Below are positions 33,057 through 45,280 of a stretch of DNA of 64,000 nucleotides, one piece after another. The first letter of the stretch is position 1, and the number at the start of each line of letters is the position of its first letter. Both the position numbers and the translations under genes were made by a program. Below the pieces are notes generated by a model that searched no databases, was not told the origin of the DNA, and saw only the letters and a list, made by a program, of their open reading frames with translations. Source of the stretch: Apoderus coryli (lineage: Eukaryota; Arthropoda; Insecta; Coleoptera; Attelabidae). The stretch lies in the NCBI GenBank assembly GCA_911728435.2, contig OU452199.1, positions 39,195,253-39,259,252 of the forward strand, read 5' to 3'.

Positions 33057-34809
33057 ATAGGTACACCAAATAAAAAAAATAAATGTACGCCTATGGACTC
33101 CACATAAAAATATCTATATATATTTCTCATATCTGTTATAGTTTCCGAGATGCTAGTGGGGTCCAAAAAGTCATTTTTTTTAATTCAGCCCTATAACTCG
33201 ATAACTGCATGTGTTACCCAAAATATGATTAGGGCATCGTGAGTGTCACAAAAAAGTAGCAATCTGTCGCAAAAACCGCATCTCGCTAACTTTCACCGTA
33301 CCGGAGCTATACCCTGCACTTACAATGAGATCTGGACACCATGTACATTAATAGCCATATAAAACACTTGACATTCTTCTCTTATGTGTATACATTATAA
33401 CAATTAGACTCGCTCCTATATGTAAAATATACCAATTTTGTTGAATAAAACTCCGCGTAGCATAATGCGCTTTTGCTCAAACACCAAATATATCCCTTAA
33501 AAAACACATGTAAAAACTATATAAGTACAGCAGATAGAAAAAAAACAAAGGCAAACCATTATTTTCAATGAACATCCTTAACAAAAGCCTCTCCCAGCAA
33601 CTGTGTCTAGTTAAACACTAATTGGAGTATAACACTTGTAGACGGGAAACTTTTTATATTTTAAACTTTCCCTGTACCTATTTATTTCCTTGTTGGAGCG
33701 AAGCTCCCTTTGTTTCTGTTTTCTTTACAGTTATGTTCTGTCGATGACTTTTTAGCATTCCATGCGATGTACAAAGGGAAGAAAGGTATTGACTTCAGAG
33801 ACGATTTTCTGATTTTTAACCGAGATAGTGTGTGTGTTTAGACGTACCATAAAGTTCAATGACTTTGGGTCAATCTTTTTTGCTATTGTAACGATTTTCT
33901 GAGTTCGATGTGTGAAATAATAACGAAATTTGAATTTACATTTAAACAAACTAATATAACTATATTTATTTTCACTATTTATTTATATTTATTTTATTAT
34001 AATTTATTTGTCACAACATTGTTCTCAGCTATTCATCTTCACTTCATTACTGATTGTCTGTCCCCGTTAAACGTTTGCTATTTATATGGTTTTTTCCTTT
34101 CTCGAACACTTCCAGTAAATAGTCGTTTGTTCTACAACATTCTGGCGCGCGTATGTCCATTCCAGGTTCATACGGTAAGCGAGGCACATCCTAGCAAATT
34201 TACACAGCGCTGCCGGTTTTTTTAAATATAATTGGATAAAAATCACTAAATTGAGAGAAAAGAACGCTAAATATTATATGGAATAATAATATGCAAATAG
34301 GAACAGCATTTTTTGCTATTTATGTTAAATATAATTTTGCAAAACTATAGTTTCACTATTTACATATGACAACAACTGAACATATATTCACAGAGTGTAC
34401 CTATAGTTTTAAGCCGTATTTATTGTTTTAAATCATCAATTATTTATTCATAGTAGGATTAATATTTATACTGGCCAACACAATAATTACATTCGTATCT
34501 AAAATATTAAATACCATTAATTAATATAGATTAGTTTGAATAAATTGTTAATTAGTTTACTTATTTGGTATCATAACAATAATTGAAATAAACACACCAG
34601 CATATAGGCAAAATGAATCGGACTACCTTCCACGTTGCCAGATCACCTTATTAAGTCAAGAAAGCTGCGATTACTAACTATGAAAAGTGTCCAAGAGAAA
34701 TTAATATTCTAATGATGTAATGCTGATTATCATAATTCTTCAAGGAATAATAATAAGATAAAAATGTGTTTGATTGTTTGTTATTACTATATTTTCTTTT
34801 GTTTTCCAG
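33057..34809. other. Intronic sequence up to the splice acceptor
   Basis: The part to about 33345 is a small element that begins CAGGGTGTCCCATTT at 32996 and ends near ATCTGGACACCATGTA. The remainder has no recognised feature. The last bases, TTTTGTTTTCCAG, form the acceptor of the next exon. Confidence 0.5.
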
Positions 34810-35080
34810 AGACCACGTCAACCGTAATTAATCCATCAATAGTTACCCCGATTACCACACAAGTGGCAACAGCTGCTCAACTATCACCAACAAATGGTTG
34901 TTTCAATAACAACATTCTGGCGAGTGGAGGTGGGCGCAAAAGACCATTACTAGCTGCCAGTGGACCCAGAACCTCAATGACGCCCACAAAACGAACGGTG
35001 ATGAGTTTGTTGGCCAGAGCAAGGGCGGCACAAGCTAAACAATTGCCTACAGCGGCATTCCCGAGAGTGGCTGTGCCAGA
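34810..35080 (+). CDS. Host gene, penultimate coding exon
   Basis: The exon lies between TTTTCCAG (ending 34809) and GTAAGT (35081). It enters with two bases completing a Glu codon and leaves with two bases (GA). The 90 codons encode a Ser/Thr-rich stretch (TTSTVINPSIVTPITTQV), then GGGRKRPLLAASGPR, then a conserved-looking basic helix TPTKRTVMSLLARARAAQAK. GRKRP resembles an AT-hook core; the basic, Ala-rich segment could be a nuclear localisation or helical interaction motif. This is inference from composition. Together with the flanking exons it makes the C-terminal 221 residues of the protein. Reading past the donor gives an immediate stop, as expected for an exon end. Confidence 0.85.
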
Positions 35081-35357
35081 GTAAGTAAATTACCATACAG
35101 AATGATTTTTAACATAACACATGCCTAGTATTATACAGTGAACATAGGAACATGCATTAATAATAAAACACCCAACTAATTTTGATTTATTGTTGATTTG
35201 TTTGTCACCTTTGATAGCAATATAAATTTGCAATTTTTTTCTTAAATGAAACATAGCAGTTTTCCAGTGCTGAGGTACGAAAATATTTCGGCAACTCCCA
35301 CTACCGTTCAGGGGTCCCACATACGTAACCGTTTGCCCATACTATAGTTAGGTTAGG
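35081..35357. other. Start of 5.6-kb last intron
   Basis: The intron 35081-40669 begins here. No other feature is seen in this piece apart from a segment (about 35140-35250) resembling 16520-16630 in inverse. Confidence 0.5.
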
Positions 35358-36690
35358 TTTAATAATAATAATAATATAATAATAATAATTGCTTTATTGC
35401 TCGACAGAAAATCCATTTACAGAGCAATCTTACAAAATTACTTAATCTTAATAATAACAATACAAATAAACCGAAACAGAAAGAAAGAAACATCATACAT
35501 TCAACTTAAATGTTCATTCAAAACACCCAAAACAGTACTTAAGTGATCAAAAAAAATATCACTCTCATCGCTTATAAAGTTATATGTCCGACACATTGTG
35601 TAGACAGGCGACTTCATCAACAAATTGGTCCTAGGTCGGTCGTTATAAAATAAATTAGAAGATCTCGAATTTTGCCTTGCTACCAGAAAATACAACTTTT
35701 GCAAGAGTTCAGCGCAATCAATCTTACTATGCAATATATTAAAAAGGAATTTTACTGCATGAATTTTTCGTCTTAATTCTAAACTTTGTATTTGACATCT
35801 TATTAACAAGATGTCATACTCTAATCTTCTTTCTGGATATGATCCATCAGTTTTGAAACATAAGTATTTTAAGAACTTACGCTGAACTCTTTCAACAGAA
35901 ACATTGTAACAGTTATAATATGGAAATCATATTAAAGAGCAGAATTCCAGCTTTGACCTGACATAAGCATAGTATAAGGTTTTTATTGTACCCATATTCT
36001 CAAAAGATCTGGAATTTCTCACAATGTAGCCATAAGACCTAGATGCACTCAGAATTATGTTATTATTAAAGGTCACACCAAGATCCTTAATGGACTCAGG
36101 ACGATTTAAAATCGTCTCACCAATCGTATACTCGAAATGAATGGTTGATTTTTTTCTGGGATATGACATAACTTTACACTTGGAAGAGTTCAAGTTCAGC
36201 TTGTTTTCCTCACACCAGCATTGAACCAAATCCATATCACGCTGCAAACGATTACAATCGTCAAGATTATTAACGGAATTAAATATTTTCATATCGTCCA
36301 CAAAGAGCATTCTCTGACAATTCAGTAGTCCGGCTAAGTCATTTATAAAAATTGAAAACAATAATGGGCCCAGATTCGACCCTTGCGGAACACCAGGTGG
36401 CATATGGTATCTTGACGATTTATATCCATTATGGAGAACATATTGGGATCTATTAGTGATATAGGAATGGATTAGCGAAACAGATCCAGCTCCAAGCCCA
36501 AACACAGTAAGCTTATTCAACAGAACCACGTGATTTATTCTGTCAAATGCTTTGGCAAAGTCCGTATAAATCACATCGACCTGCCCTCCTGCCAAAGATC
36601 TATTGCCAACCTTGAATATAGTATCGATTCGCAGGATCAAGTCAGATGCTTGGGGATAATCGATCAAATACTAGTGTCCGACATCTTAAA
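35358..36690 (-). pseudogene. Jockey-like LINE with reverse transcriptase, broken
   Basis: The minus-strand frame 36667-35927 carries the RT palm: DVIYTDFAKAFDRINH, then GVPQGSNLGPLLFSIFINDL, then LFVDDMKIF (the catalytic FxDD box, with Val where Ala is usual). A second frame (35809-35501) holds the C-terminal region. The frame changes between about 35930 and 35810. The 3' end is an (AAT)n tail at plus 35360-35390. The endonuclease half is missing, so the copy is 5'-truncated and frameshifted. It sits inside the last intron of the host gene on the opposite strand. Confidence 0.88.
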
Positions 36691-37721
36691 GATTGCCCGG
36701 CATCATTTAGCCGATGGGGAGAGACCTTAGACAAGATCTAAGGGAGAGACCATCACTTAGTCTCGGATACTACCGCAGGGCGATCCGCATCCACACCTCA
36801 AGCAACTAGCAACGGGTATCTCTCCCCCTACTACTCAGACTCGAGATAGACAGCCACGCGAAGACAGTCAAAATACTGTAGGATACTAAATACTATCTTT
36901 TATAAAAAGAAAGTAAATTCGTTCTTGGATAAAAGTCGTGCCAAGTATGAAAATCCAGATGGAACAATTTAACAAAAAACAACAGTTTTTCAAGAGATAA
37001 TCATTAACTACAACTTGACTTAGTTTTCGTATGTCTATGTCCAAGAAAGTTTCCAAAAATGTCTGTATATTAGGTACCTACTCGAAAAAGCCTCTATTTC
37101 GTTTTAATTACTATACTTATTCCAACCCTTATAACATTTGTATTGCATTAAAAGTCGAAAGAATAGAGCCATCAAATAATACACAATCTCAAAGAAATGA
37201 TGAGTAAATGTCGAGATATAAGGTTACTCACAAGGTTTTGATTTACTAGACAAATAACTTTTATATTATTTTGCTTGGAATACACCTACGTATGTATCTA
37301 CAGTCTTTTTATATTATTTTAAAACACTAATGTACATAATGGTAGGTACTCAAGTACATGGTTGGAAGGTTACAATGTTACATCATTGTTTTGTTATTCG
37401 TATACTTCCACTACTGTGGAAATCGCACATTTATCATAGAATAATATTGTTTCTTTCATGATATACAATTTGTTGGGTTGGGTTGGGTTTATTTCATGTA
37501 TCCCTTATGTGTTTCTTTGAAACAACGTTTGGACAACCAACACCGTTGTCTTCCTCCTCAGGCGATGCGAACTTGCCCTACAGCAGCGATACGAGCATTA
37601 CTGCATCTAACTCCAATGCTGATCCTGCAAGAAAGAGGCAGCACTACGCGTTCTGAATACAAATCCGAAGATCTAGACGGCTATATGAAAATCCTGAATC
37701 TGATACCTAACTAACTAATTC
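36691..37721. other. Intronic sequence, GC-richer at the start
   Basis: The block 36690-36880 is noticeably less AT-rich (GGGAGAGACC and its near-inverse GGTATCTCTCCC, CCGCAGGGCGATCCGC) and directly abuts the LINE; it may be another repeat's end. The remainder is unassigned. Confidence 0.4.
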
Positions 37722-37800
37722 ATTCAAAAATTAGAAAAAAAAATTGCCAGAACTGGGATTCAAACCCAGAATCTTCCGCATGCGAAGCATACATACAGAT
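37722..37800 (-). repeat. tRNA-derived SINE, second copy
   Basis: A copy of the SINE at 24405-24510, with the same B-box region (minus GGTTTGAATCC), the same CGCATGCG block and the same AAAAATTAG tail. It is truncated after the anticodon region. Confidence 0.65.
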
Positions 37801-37859
37801 ACTGTATTATATTGTAATAAGAGTTATAGGTTCAAACTACCTAACTGGTGGAATTTTAA

Positions 37860-39290
37860 ACATAATTTTCGCGAGACCTATGCAGGTAAATTTCAAAAGT
37901 AAATGAAGCAGATAGAAAAATGTTTTCAAATGATGGTCACTCGACCCCTACTGCTATTAAAGAATTGGAGAATTGTGTGCTAAGGCGATTTTAACAGAAA
38001 ACTAATGGGTTCATCCTAGGACATCTCCAAACTCCTATACCAAAATTTAGCTGAATTGGTTGAAGCGTTTAGGCGCGGTTTCCCTCTGTTGCGGTTTACA
38101 AAACAACATTACCTACGATTTTACCATGGAAAATCAACATAGCAACGCCGACAATACAAACACATAAAATATTTCCCACTATACTTGCTAGGCAACTAGT
38201 GGTAAATATTTATTACGGACGGGTAAATAAAAAACAGCTGAACGCCACTGATAATTGTAATTCAAAGTTGTTTGTATGTATATATATATTTGAGCTCAGA
38301 TTTGTCAAGCGGGATTAGTATATAAAGCGAATAGCACAATTTTAAATCCGGGCTTTTAAAAATAATACAAATTGAACTTTGTTTTTTAACTGCAACAAAA
38401 TTTAATTTTGTTGTGTGTACTTTCAGATTTATTAGTCTAAATATACCTATAGTAAATATGAAAGGATCGCACACTCGCGATGAATGATGATGATATAAAA
38501 TTATTTCATATAATAGGGCTGAATTTTTCTATGGACTAAAGTAATTACTTTCCAGAAGAGAAAGCGCGAAAGTATTATGAACGCGCTAAAAGAAATGTTG
38601 AGATAAAGACGGATATAACCATTTTTAAGTTCCCTGAGACGATTAAGACCACTTCCAGATGGAAGTCTGTCTGTGTGTCGGTAATGTATTTTTTCCACCA
38701 TAAAAACGCTTTAACCAATTTAGCTAAATTTTGGTATGAGTTTGGGTGAGTCCTAGTATGAATATATTCGTTTTCGGTTGGAATCGCTCTAGCCCTGTGA
38801 TAGGGGTGGACAAAACAGCTAAATTTTCATATATCAGTAAGGGTCGAGTGATACATCATTTTAAAGCGAGATTGAAGAGAGGAGATTGAAAATATCTGAT
38901 CCCTCTGATACTGGTATTCTTTTTGCGAGAAAATAACAATGACCAAACCAGATATTGGCTAAATTGACTGGTATTGAAGCTATTATACAGAGCGATTGAC
39001 CTCTATAGCTTGTTTATCCTATAAATTTTACTTTCCCGCACAGGGAAAGTATTGTGAACCAGCTAAAAAAAAAAATTGATATAAAGACGGATATAACAAT
39101 TTTGAAGTTCCCTGAGACGATTAAGACCATTTCCAGATGGAAGTCTGTCTGTCTGTGTGTGTGTGTCTCTATGTATTCTTCCACGATACCGCCCAAACAC
39201 TTTATCCAATTGAGCCACAAAACATACCCCTTTAGAATACGAACTGCAATGTTAACAATCTGTACTAAAAGAAGCGCCATCTATTGATGT
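37860..39290. repeat. Cluster of a dispersed GGATATAAC repeat with inverted ends and a hairpin
   Basis: The segment 38039-38100 (ACCAAAATTTAGCTGAATTG) is the inverse of 38702-38745. Two direct copies of a unit with AGACGGATATAACNATTTT, TTCCCTGAGACGATTAAGAC and CAGATGGAAGTCTGTCTG lie at about 38590-38680 and 39070-39170. A CACTAGT hairpin of the kind at 15726 lies at 38166-38212. TTTCCCGCACAGGGAAA at about 39031-39047 is a short palindrome at one unit start. Confidence 0.65.
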
Positions 39291-39369
39291 GTCGCATACT
39301 CAAAAATTAGTTGAAAATAATATTAGTGATGGTATTTCTAATACATTTAAATAGTTGCATATACACATA

Positions 39370-40205
39370 GTTGCTACGTTGGGCTACGCGAGGCTAAGCA
39401 AGGCTGCGCAAATCTAAACAAGGCTACGCAAGTTTACGCAAAGCTACGAAAGGCTACACAAAGCTCTCTTGGACTCGTCTGAGTCTGACTCGGACTCGTC
39501 TGATTCAGACTCAACTGACTCGGAATGTCTAATTCAGAGTCACCTAACTCGGACTCGTCTGACACTGATTCGTCTGATTGTGACTCGCTTGACTAGGGTT
39601 CGTCTGGTTCTGACTCGCCTGACTAGGGGTCGTCTGATTCTGACTCGCATGACTCGCACTTGTCTGATTCGGACTCGCCTAACTCTGACTCGGACTCCTC
39701 TGAATCGAACTCGGACTCGTCTGAATCCGTGTCGCCTGACTCTGACGCGCCGGACTCGGCCTCGTCTGATTAGGACTCGCCTAACTCTGACTCGTCTGAT
39801 TAGGACGCGGACTCGTATGACTCCGACTCGTCTGACTCAGACTCGTCTGACTCAGACTTGTCTGAATCAATCTCAGACTCGTATGATTCGGACGCTACGC
39901 GAGGCTAAGCAAGGCTGCGCAAAGCTAAGCAAGGCTACGCAAGTTTACGCAAAGTAAGCAATGCTACGCAAGTCTACGCAAAGCTACGAAAGGCTACACA
40001 AAGCTCTGCAGAGCTACGCGAGGCTACGCACAGCTACGCTAGGCTACGCAAAGCTATGCAAGGAATAGAACTCACTCGTCTGATTCGGACTCGCCTGACT
40101 CGGACTCGCCTGACTTTTCTGAATCGAACGCGGACTCGTATGATTCGGTCTCTCCTGAATCGGGCTCGTCTGACTCAGACTCGTCTGATTCAGCATGGAC
40201 TCAGT
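39370..40205. repeat. Composite minisatellite (two alternating units)
   Basis: Blocks of a GGCTACGCAA-type unit of about 9-10 bp (39370-39465 and 39890-40065) alternate with blocks of a GACTCGTCTGATTCG-type unit of about 9-15 bp (39470-39890 and 40075-40205), giving an A-B-A-B order. The stretch is strongly GC- and CpG-richer than the rest of the intron. In one frame the second unit encodes an Asp-Ser run (DSDSSDSDSTDSE) and in another an Arg-Thr-Leu run. These open frames are products of the repeat, not a supported gene. It lies about 500 bp upstream of the last exon of the host gene. Confidence 0.9.
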
Positions 40206-40669
40206 CTCAATTGTGTTTTGAATGACACATGACACTATAAAAATCATAATTATTAATAATGATAATATGATAAAGTCTGCTCTGAATTTAAAAGCAAGGT
40301 GCATACATTACGATTGACCAGCAATAATCTTAAAAAGAATGCTCAAGTGTTATTAGAGACTTTTTGCACATTCGACGTTAAACTTTACGGTAACGCTTAA
40401 ATACGCAAAGGTATGCCTATGCCTAGTTCAGAAATTATAAAACATTAAAAAAGAAAAATCGATATGCAAACCATCTAGAGCTATATTCAACTTAAATTTG
40501 AAAAGAACCTTTGCACACTGTATCTAAAACTCAAATTCCATTAGGAATTGCCATAACAGTATTTTTGTTACAAAAAGTAATATTGAGCTACCACACTCTC
40601 TGAAATTAGCTTTCACCCAATAAAATAATAATTTGGTTTTAATTCACATGTTTTTTTTGTATGTTACAG

Positions 40670-40742
40670 ACGTCCACCAACGTTAGTGCCCCTACTACGA
40701 GAAGATTACATTACCGGCGCGGTTAACTTAAATTTAATTTAA
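40670..40742 (+). CDS. Host gene, last coding exon
   Basis: It starts after TTTTTTTTGTATGTTACAG (40669). The first A completes the Glu codon carried over from 35080. It then reads RRPPTLVPLLREDYITGAVN, LNLI and TAA at 40740-40742. The short, charged C-terminus with VPLLREDYITGAV looks like a conserved tail motif, since all three exon phases agree and the sequence is not repeat-like. The three exons in the window sum to 666 bases including the stop, so 221 residues. The 3' UTR follows, with possible polyadenylation signals at 40993 and 41116. I cannot name the family. Confidence 0.85.
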
Positions 40743-41140
40743 TTCCCAGCTTGGAGTTTTCGGTAAAAGCTTTCCAAACACAAACTAAGTGTAACTACGG
40801 TACCTAGGAGCCATAGAAATTCGACAGAACAGAAACAACTATAACTCATCATATATATTGTGTATATATTTTAATTACTTTTAATTTTTTACTTTTTGAA
40901 AGTATCTGATAAGAAAATTAATAATGTAATTAATTTTTCGACATTATGTTGTTTGCGGCAGACTCGAACCATCAGACTAATCAAGCTCGCAAAATAAACA
41001 CACCGGCAAAATTAGCGGAACGGTCAAAATTTACTCTAAGTTTAACATCGAATTTCTCTTAAAAATTTCCAACATAACTTAAAGTCTTGTTACATTTTGT
41101 AACAAGCAATTCTTAAATAAAGCCCATCGTTTATTAAAAA
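40743..41140 (+). other. Probable 3' UTR with poly(A) signals
   Basis: The sequence after the stop has AATAAA at 40993-40998 and 41116-41121. Either could end the transcript. No repeat signature is seen here. Confidence 0.55.
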
Positions 41141-41839
41141 ACTAGAAAAACCATTGACTTCAATACTGCTCCTACTTTTTCCCTGCAATACCCCATGCGA
41201 ATTTTGAGCTGGAATTCTTTCTGTGAGTTCCTTCATGATGCTGTTTCTTTCAGTTCATAGAATTGAAATTTCATTCCGTTTATGAAACTTTGGCAAACAG
41301 ATAAAACTCACATGGAGGAAGACGTCCAAAGCCGATGGTCTACACTGGAATAATTTACTCGTACTAGAAACATCTTTAGAGCCAATACAAAATCAGCTTA
41401 CGTGTTGTATAAATCACGACCAGTTTGTGGATCACAAGTGAAAATGCAACATACGTCACTTCAGTCTTCCCAAGAAGCTTGGTCAGATCAAACCAGATTA
41501 TTGCACTTTTTCTTCAATATACCAAACAGCTACTACAACAACGTGACCACTGCAAGACAGACGTGTGACAGAGGAAGTGCTTTAAAAAGTGCATTCTGTT
41601 ATAGAGGACGTTGTTCATACTCCAGGCTTGATTCTAGTTTTGCTAGAGACGATTAGGTATTAGAAATTCTACATGTTTTGTCCTTCTATGCGATGTCTAC
41701 AATATATATCACATAGAAATAACATTTATCAATCTTGTGAAACATGAATCTAAAGTAGTTTCAAATCCTCGGGACACGGCGAAAGTTTCAATATATTATG
41801 TGTTCCCATTTCATCGGGGTCAACTTTTGTAAACGTTTG
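41141..41839. other. Unassigned
   Basis: An 84-codon open frame at 41402-41656 has no recognisable domain. It may be an old element interior belonging with the next feature. No gene is called. Confidence 0.35.
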
Positions 41840-42058
41840 CGCTTCTTAGGTTCAAGTCTGTATAATAAAACGGGAATTGTCGTTCCACTCTTTGAGAATG
41901 TTTTCATTTGAGATGTTTCGATTGAAGTTGAAGCCTTTTTCAATCTTCATCATGATGTCCCGACCATAATGGTGTTCGATGTTTATGATAGAAACATTTT
42001 CAACCAGTAGAACGACAATTCGTGTTTTATTATACTGACTTCAACCCAAGAAAGGCAA
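41840..42058 (-). mobile_element. Short fold-back with a possible GIY-YIG/PLE-type tail
   Basis: The ends (about 45 bp) are inverted repeats containing GTATAATAAAAC and AATTGTCGTTC. On the minus strand one frame reads EHHYGRDIMMKIEKGFNFNR, then NISNENILKEWNDNSRFI and a stop. The pattern EIxKxxxNFNRxxxxxLxxxW resembles the segment after the GIY-YIG endonuclease in Penelope-like proteins, but the match is short and may be chance. Confidence 0.4.
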
Positions 42059-43640
42059 ACTAAACATTAGAAGTCTATGAGATGATTTACATATGCTTTG
42101 ATAGTCAGACAGTTTTGAACGTTTTGGATGCATCAATGACTGCCTGGTCCAAGAATACAGAGACAGGCTATCGTTTTTGCCTGCAAAACACGAGTGATGA
42201 ATTGTCAAGAATCCGCGACTTACTGGAGTGGCTATATACGAGGTAGGTTAGGTCCTAATTAAATCAATACGTTGGACCTCAGCTATTCCGAGCCTTTTCA
42301 ATTCATGTTTTGTGAAATCTTCAAAGAAGTGATGGAAGGAAATCAGTGCCTATAGGCAGGTTATGTAAGGATTTGTGTGCTATATGTAAGTCCCAAGTCT
42401 GTACCTTTTTTATTTAGGTATAAGACATAACACACAGTAGAGACCTATTTCGAGTGTAACTGACATTTTGAAAACATGTTAGTCGAATTTTTCCCATTGC
42501 GAAAATTTTCCAATGATTAATTTTCGAGAAATCGATCGCCGCAGTGGGTTTTCACGATAGCCGGCCGTTAGAAGTATTCATTTGTTAGAAAAGACTTTTC
42601 TGGACTTCAGGGATGTTCTAGATTCCTTTTTATTATAAAATATGTTCAAGGTCGTAGCACTTTCTTTTATACCGGAAAGCGTTTATTCATTTTCGACTGG
42701 CGGTAAGTCAATTTCCGGTAGACTAAAGAACAGGAAAGATACTTTTGAATTCCGCATTGACAATTATTAATTTATTGCATACAGAGTGTCCAAAATTTGA
42801 TGACCAATTACATCATTTTCAAAACGGAATTTTTTTTTTTTTCAAATAAGACACCATATATTATTGGAGGTCAAGTGCAGAACTTAATTTTTCATCGATT
42901 TGCTATAACTTTATATATATTTTTAGCAAAAGCCGATGAAATCCAAAAGTCTTAACTAGTAAGCCTTGATTTTGAGATAAATTGAAAAACCGTTCTTGAT
43001 TTAATTGTTTAAACTCAAATTTGTAAGGTATTTACGTCCTTTTTCAGTGATTTTATCAATGTGATCAAGTTCAATGTATAATGGAGAATATTCCAATTTC
43101 GGAACCCGAAGTGGTACGACCTTTTGAATATTTTAAAATAAAATAGAACATTGAATAACTCTGTAATCCAAAAATTCAGATTTTCAAGTTTTTTCTAACA
43201 ACGAATAAATCTAACAAACCGCTATATACCGTGAGAGGAACCCTGTACATTAAATAGAAAATGTTAAACTGACTAAATTCGACTTTGTTGCAAACAATTG
43301 TAATAAGCTGCATTGCTAAACTATTGTGTCGTAAAAAACTAATTTAACGTAATTTGTTTGGTATTCAGTTAAAGCGAATGAATTAATAAATATTGAAATG
43401 TCACTTTGTCTAAATCCGCTTTCATCCATCTAGCGCCGCTATATTACATAGCGTTCCAAACAAATTGAAAAGAGTGTAGCTTACAAAGATGGAATTTCAG
43501 TAACGGAATGTTATAGACTCATTCAACGGCCGGGATAGATTTTTAAAAAATTTGAATAAATTTGCATGGCTTCTTGTGGGCCAGAGAAACGATTTTTATG
43601 TTCAACTAAATGAAAATGTGTACTGGTTGTGACAGAGTGT
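42059..43640. other. Unassigned AT-rich sequence
   Basis: No gene is seen. A degraded CAGAGTGTCCAAAATTTG-type element end lies near 42783. Confidence 0.4.
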
Positions 43641-43641
43641 A

Positions 43642-44454
43642 CACTGAAAAAAAATCTAAAAATGAACCCTAATAAATAATTATTTGGCTTTTATTTGTTT
43701 AACTCAATTAAAATTTATTTGAGTCAAATAAACAGTGTTTGTCCGGAATAAATAGAGTTATTTGATTTTTTTAAAATATTTATTTGGCCTGGGCTGCTTT
43801 GCCAGAAATAAATATTTATTTAATTTAAATAACAGATTAAAATTAATTCCTGGTTATTTGAAACAAGTCCACCGTTATTTGAATCAAATAAATAATAATA
43901 AAATGATCTTAAATCAGATCTACAGGGTGTTCAAAACGAAACAATCTCCAAATTATTACGTGAGTAGGTGTTTTTTGAACAGTTCATCCAAACAGTTCCT
44001 ATAGTTTTATTAAGAAAAATATTTGTAAATTAATTTCTAGAAAAAAATATTTTTGAAGAAATAAATATTTATTTGTAACAAACAACGTATTTATTGGAAG
44101 CAAACTCAGATTCTCCGGAGCAAATTATTTGTTTGGATAGAAAAAATCATATATTTAATATAACAAAAGGTTTATTCAGAATAAACAAATATTTATTTAT
44201 TCCAAGTAGCAGCACCTTTGGTCCAAGTACATGGAATCTTTCTTCTAAATAACTCTAGTTAGTTCAAGCAAACAAATATATCCTTACATTTTCGGGCCTT
44301 GTTAACAAGTAAGTATAAGTACTATATAATATTAGTTGGGTATTTCAAATAAACCATATATTTGTCTCAAGTACATGGGTTTTTTGTCGTATAATATTTG
44401 TTTGGTTCAACTTCATTTTTTTTTTGTTGATCCAAACAGACCTTTATTTCAGTG
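43642..44454. mobile_element. Element with CACTGAAA ends and dense TTTATTTG motifs
   Basis: The ends CACTGAAAAAAA and its near-inverse CTTTATTTCAGTG are flanked by TA (43640-43641, 44455-44456), giving 813 bp. The interior is unusual: AAATAAATATTTATTT-like words and TTATTTG(A/G) or CAAATAA in both orientations recur throughout. A CAGGGTGTTC word at 43923 may be an internal nested end. No coding sequence is present. Confidence 0.75.
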
Positions 44455-44456
44455 TA

Positions 44457-45002
44457 GACGCTTGTTGAAAAGCCAGAGTTTATAGTTATCCAAGAAAATT
44501 TCACTACAATGTGCAGAGTTTTCTTGTTTAGATGACCACCACTCGTTTGTTGATACAGTCAAAAACCGTTTTTGAAGGCATCAACTAATTCTTTTGGCGA
44601 CTGCCCTTTTGACCACAGAATTTGGGATTTTCTTAAAGGTAAGAAAATTGTTGAGTCCGAATTGAGATCGAACTAGACATAGCAGAAACTCGGATCCTTT
44701 TTATATACCCTTTCACCGGAGAATGCGCAGAATGGTTTGTTCCTAGAGCATCCAGACTGGTGAATCTTCTTTCCGACTGTGATAATGACTTTTGCGCTGC
44801 ATTCCTTGGTGGTGCATTCTCTTTTAGTCCGGGTTATATTTTACTTGTATTAGCATTTACGTATTTTGCTTTATATTATCTGTTAGTCTTCAGTATTAAG
44901 ATTAACTCATTTTTCTCTACATATTGTACAGAGTGTCCCAAAAATGGGTAAATTCATTAACCGCAGATTCCTTGAGCTAAATGAGTTGCACTTTTATCAT
45001 GC
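44457..45002. other. Unassigned, ending in a repeat fragment
   Basis: No gene is seen. At 44930-44998 lies a copy of the repeat at 381-465 (ACAGAGTGTCCCAAAAATGG, then CATTAACCGCAGATTC). Confidence 0.5.
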
Positions 45003-45280
45003 CATTGTGTCCAAGATAAGAATGGAATACCATTGGAATCTTGGAAACGGTAGGAGTTACAATGTCGCTTAAATTAGAGAAAATTTTCACAATTTAAACA
45101 CCTTTTAAATGTTTTCAAAAGTAAACTAAGTTTACTCGTTTTCGTGAATTCTTGCATAGACGATTTTTTTCGATTTTAGTTTTTATTTATTTCTGAAATT
45201 ATTTTTACCGATTTAAATCATCAACTTCGCTTTTTTAGATACGACACTGGATTTTTATTTTTAAATTTAAAGCCAAATCT
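45003..45280 (+). mobile_element. Solo arm of the CACTGTGTCCAAG family
   Basis: It starts CATTGTGTCCAAGATAAG and follows the family to the TTTTTAAATTTAAAGCCA block near its centre, where a transposase fragment on the opposite strand begins. This is the third solo arm in the window. Confidence 0.8.

Noticed and set aside
39469..39957. 162-codon open frame with Asp-Ser and Arg-Thr runs
   Set aside because: It is produced by the minisatellite unit and has no splice or start context.
41895..41960. Minus-strand ATGATGA...GAAAC with a strong stem between
   Set aside because: The invariant first C of the core is A, no stem I pairs, and the sequence lies inside a plausible coding remnant.
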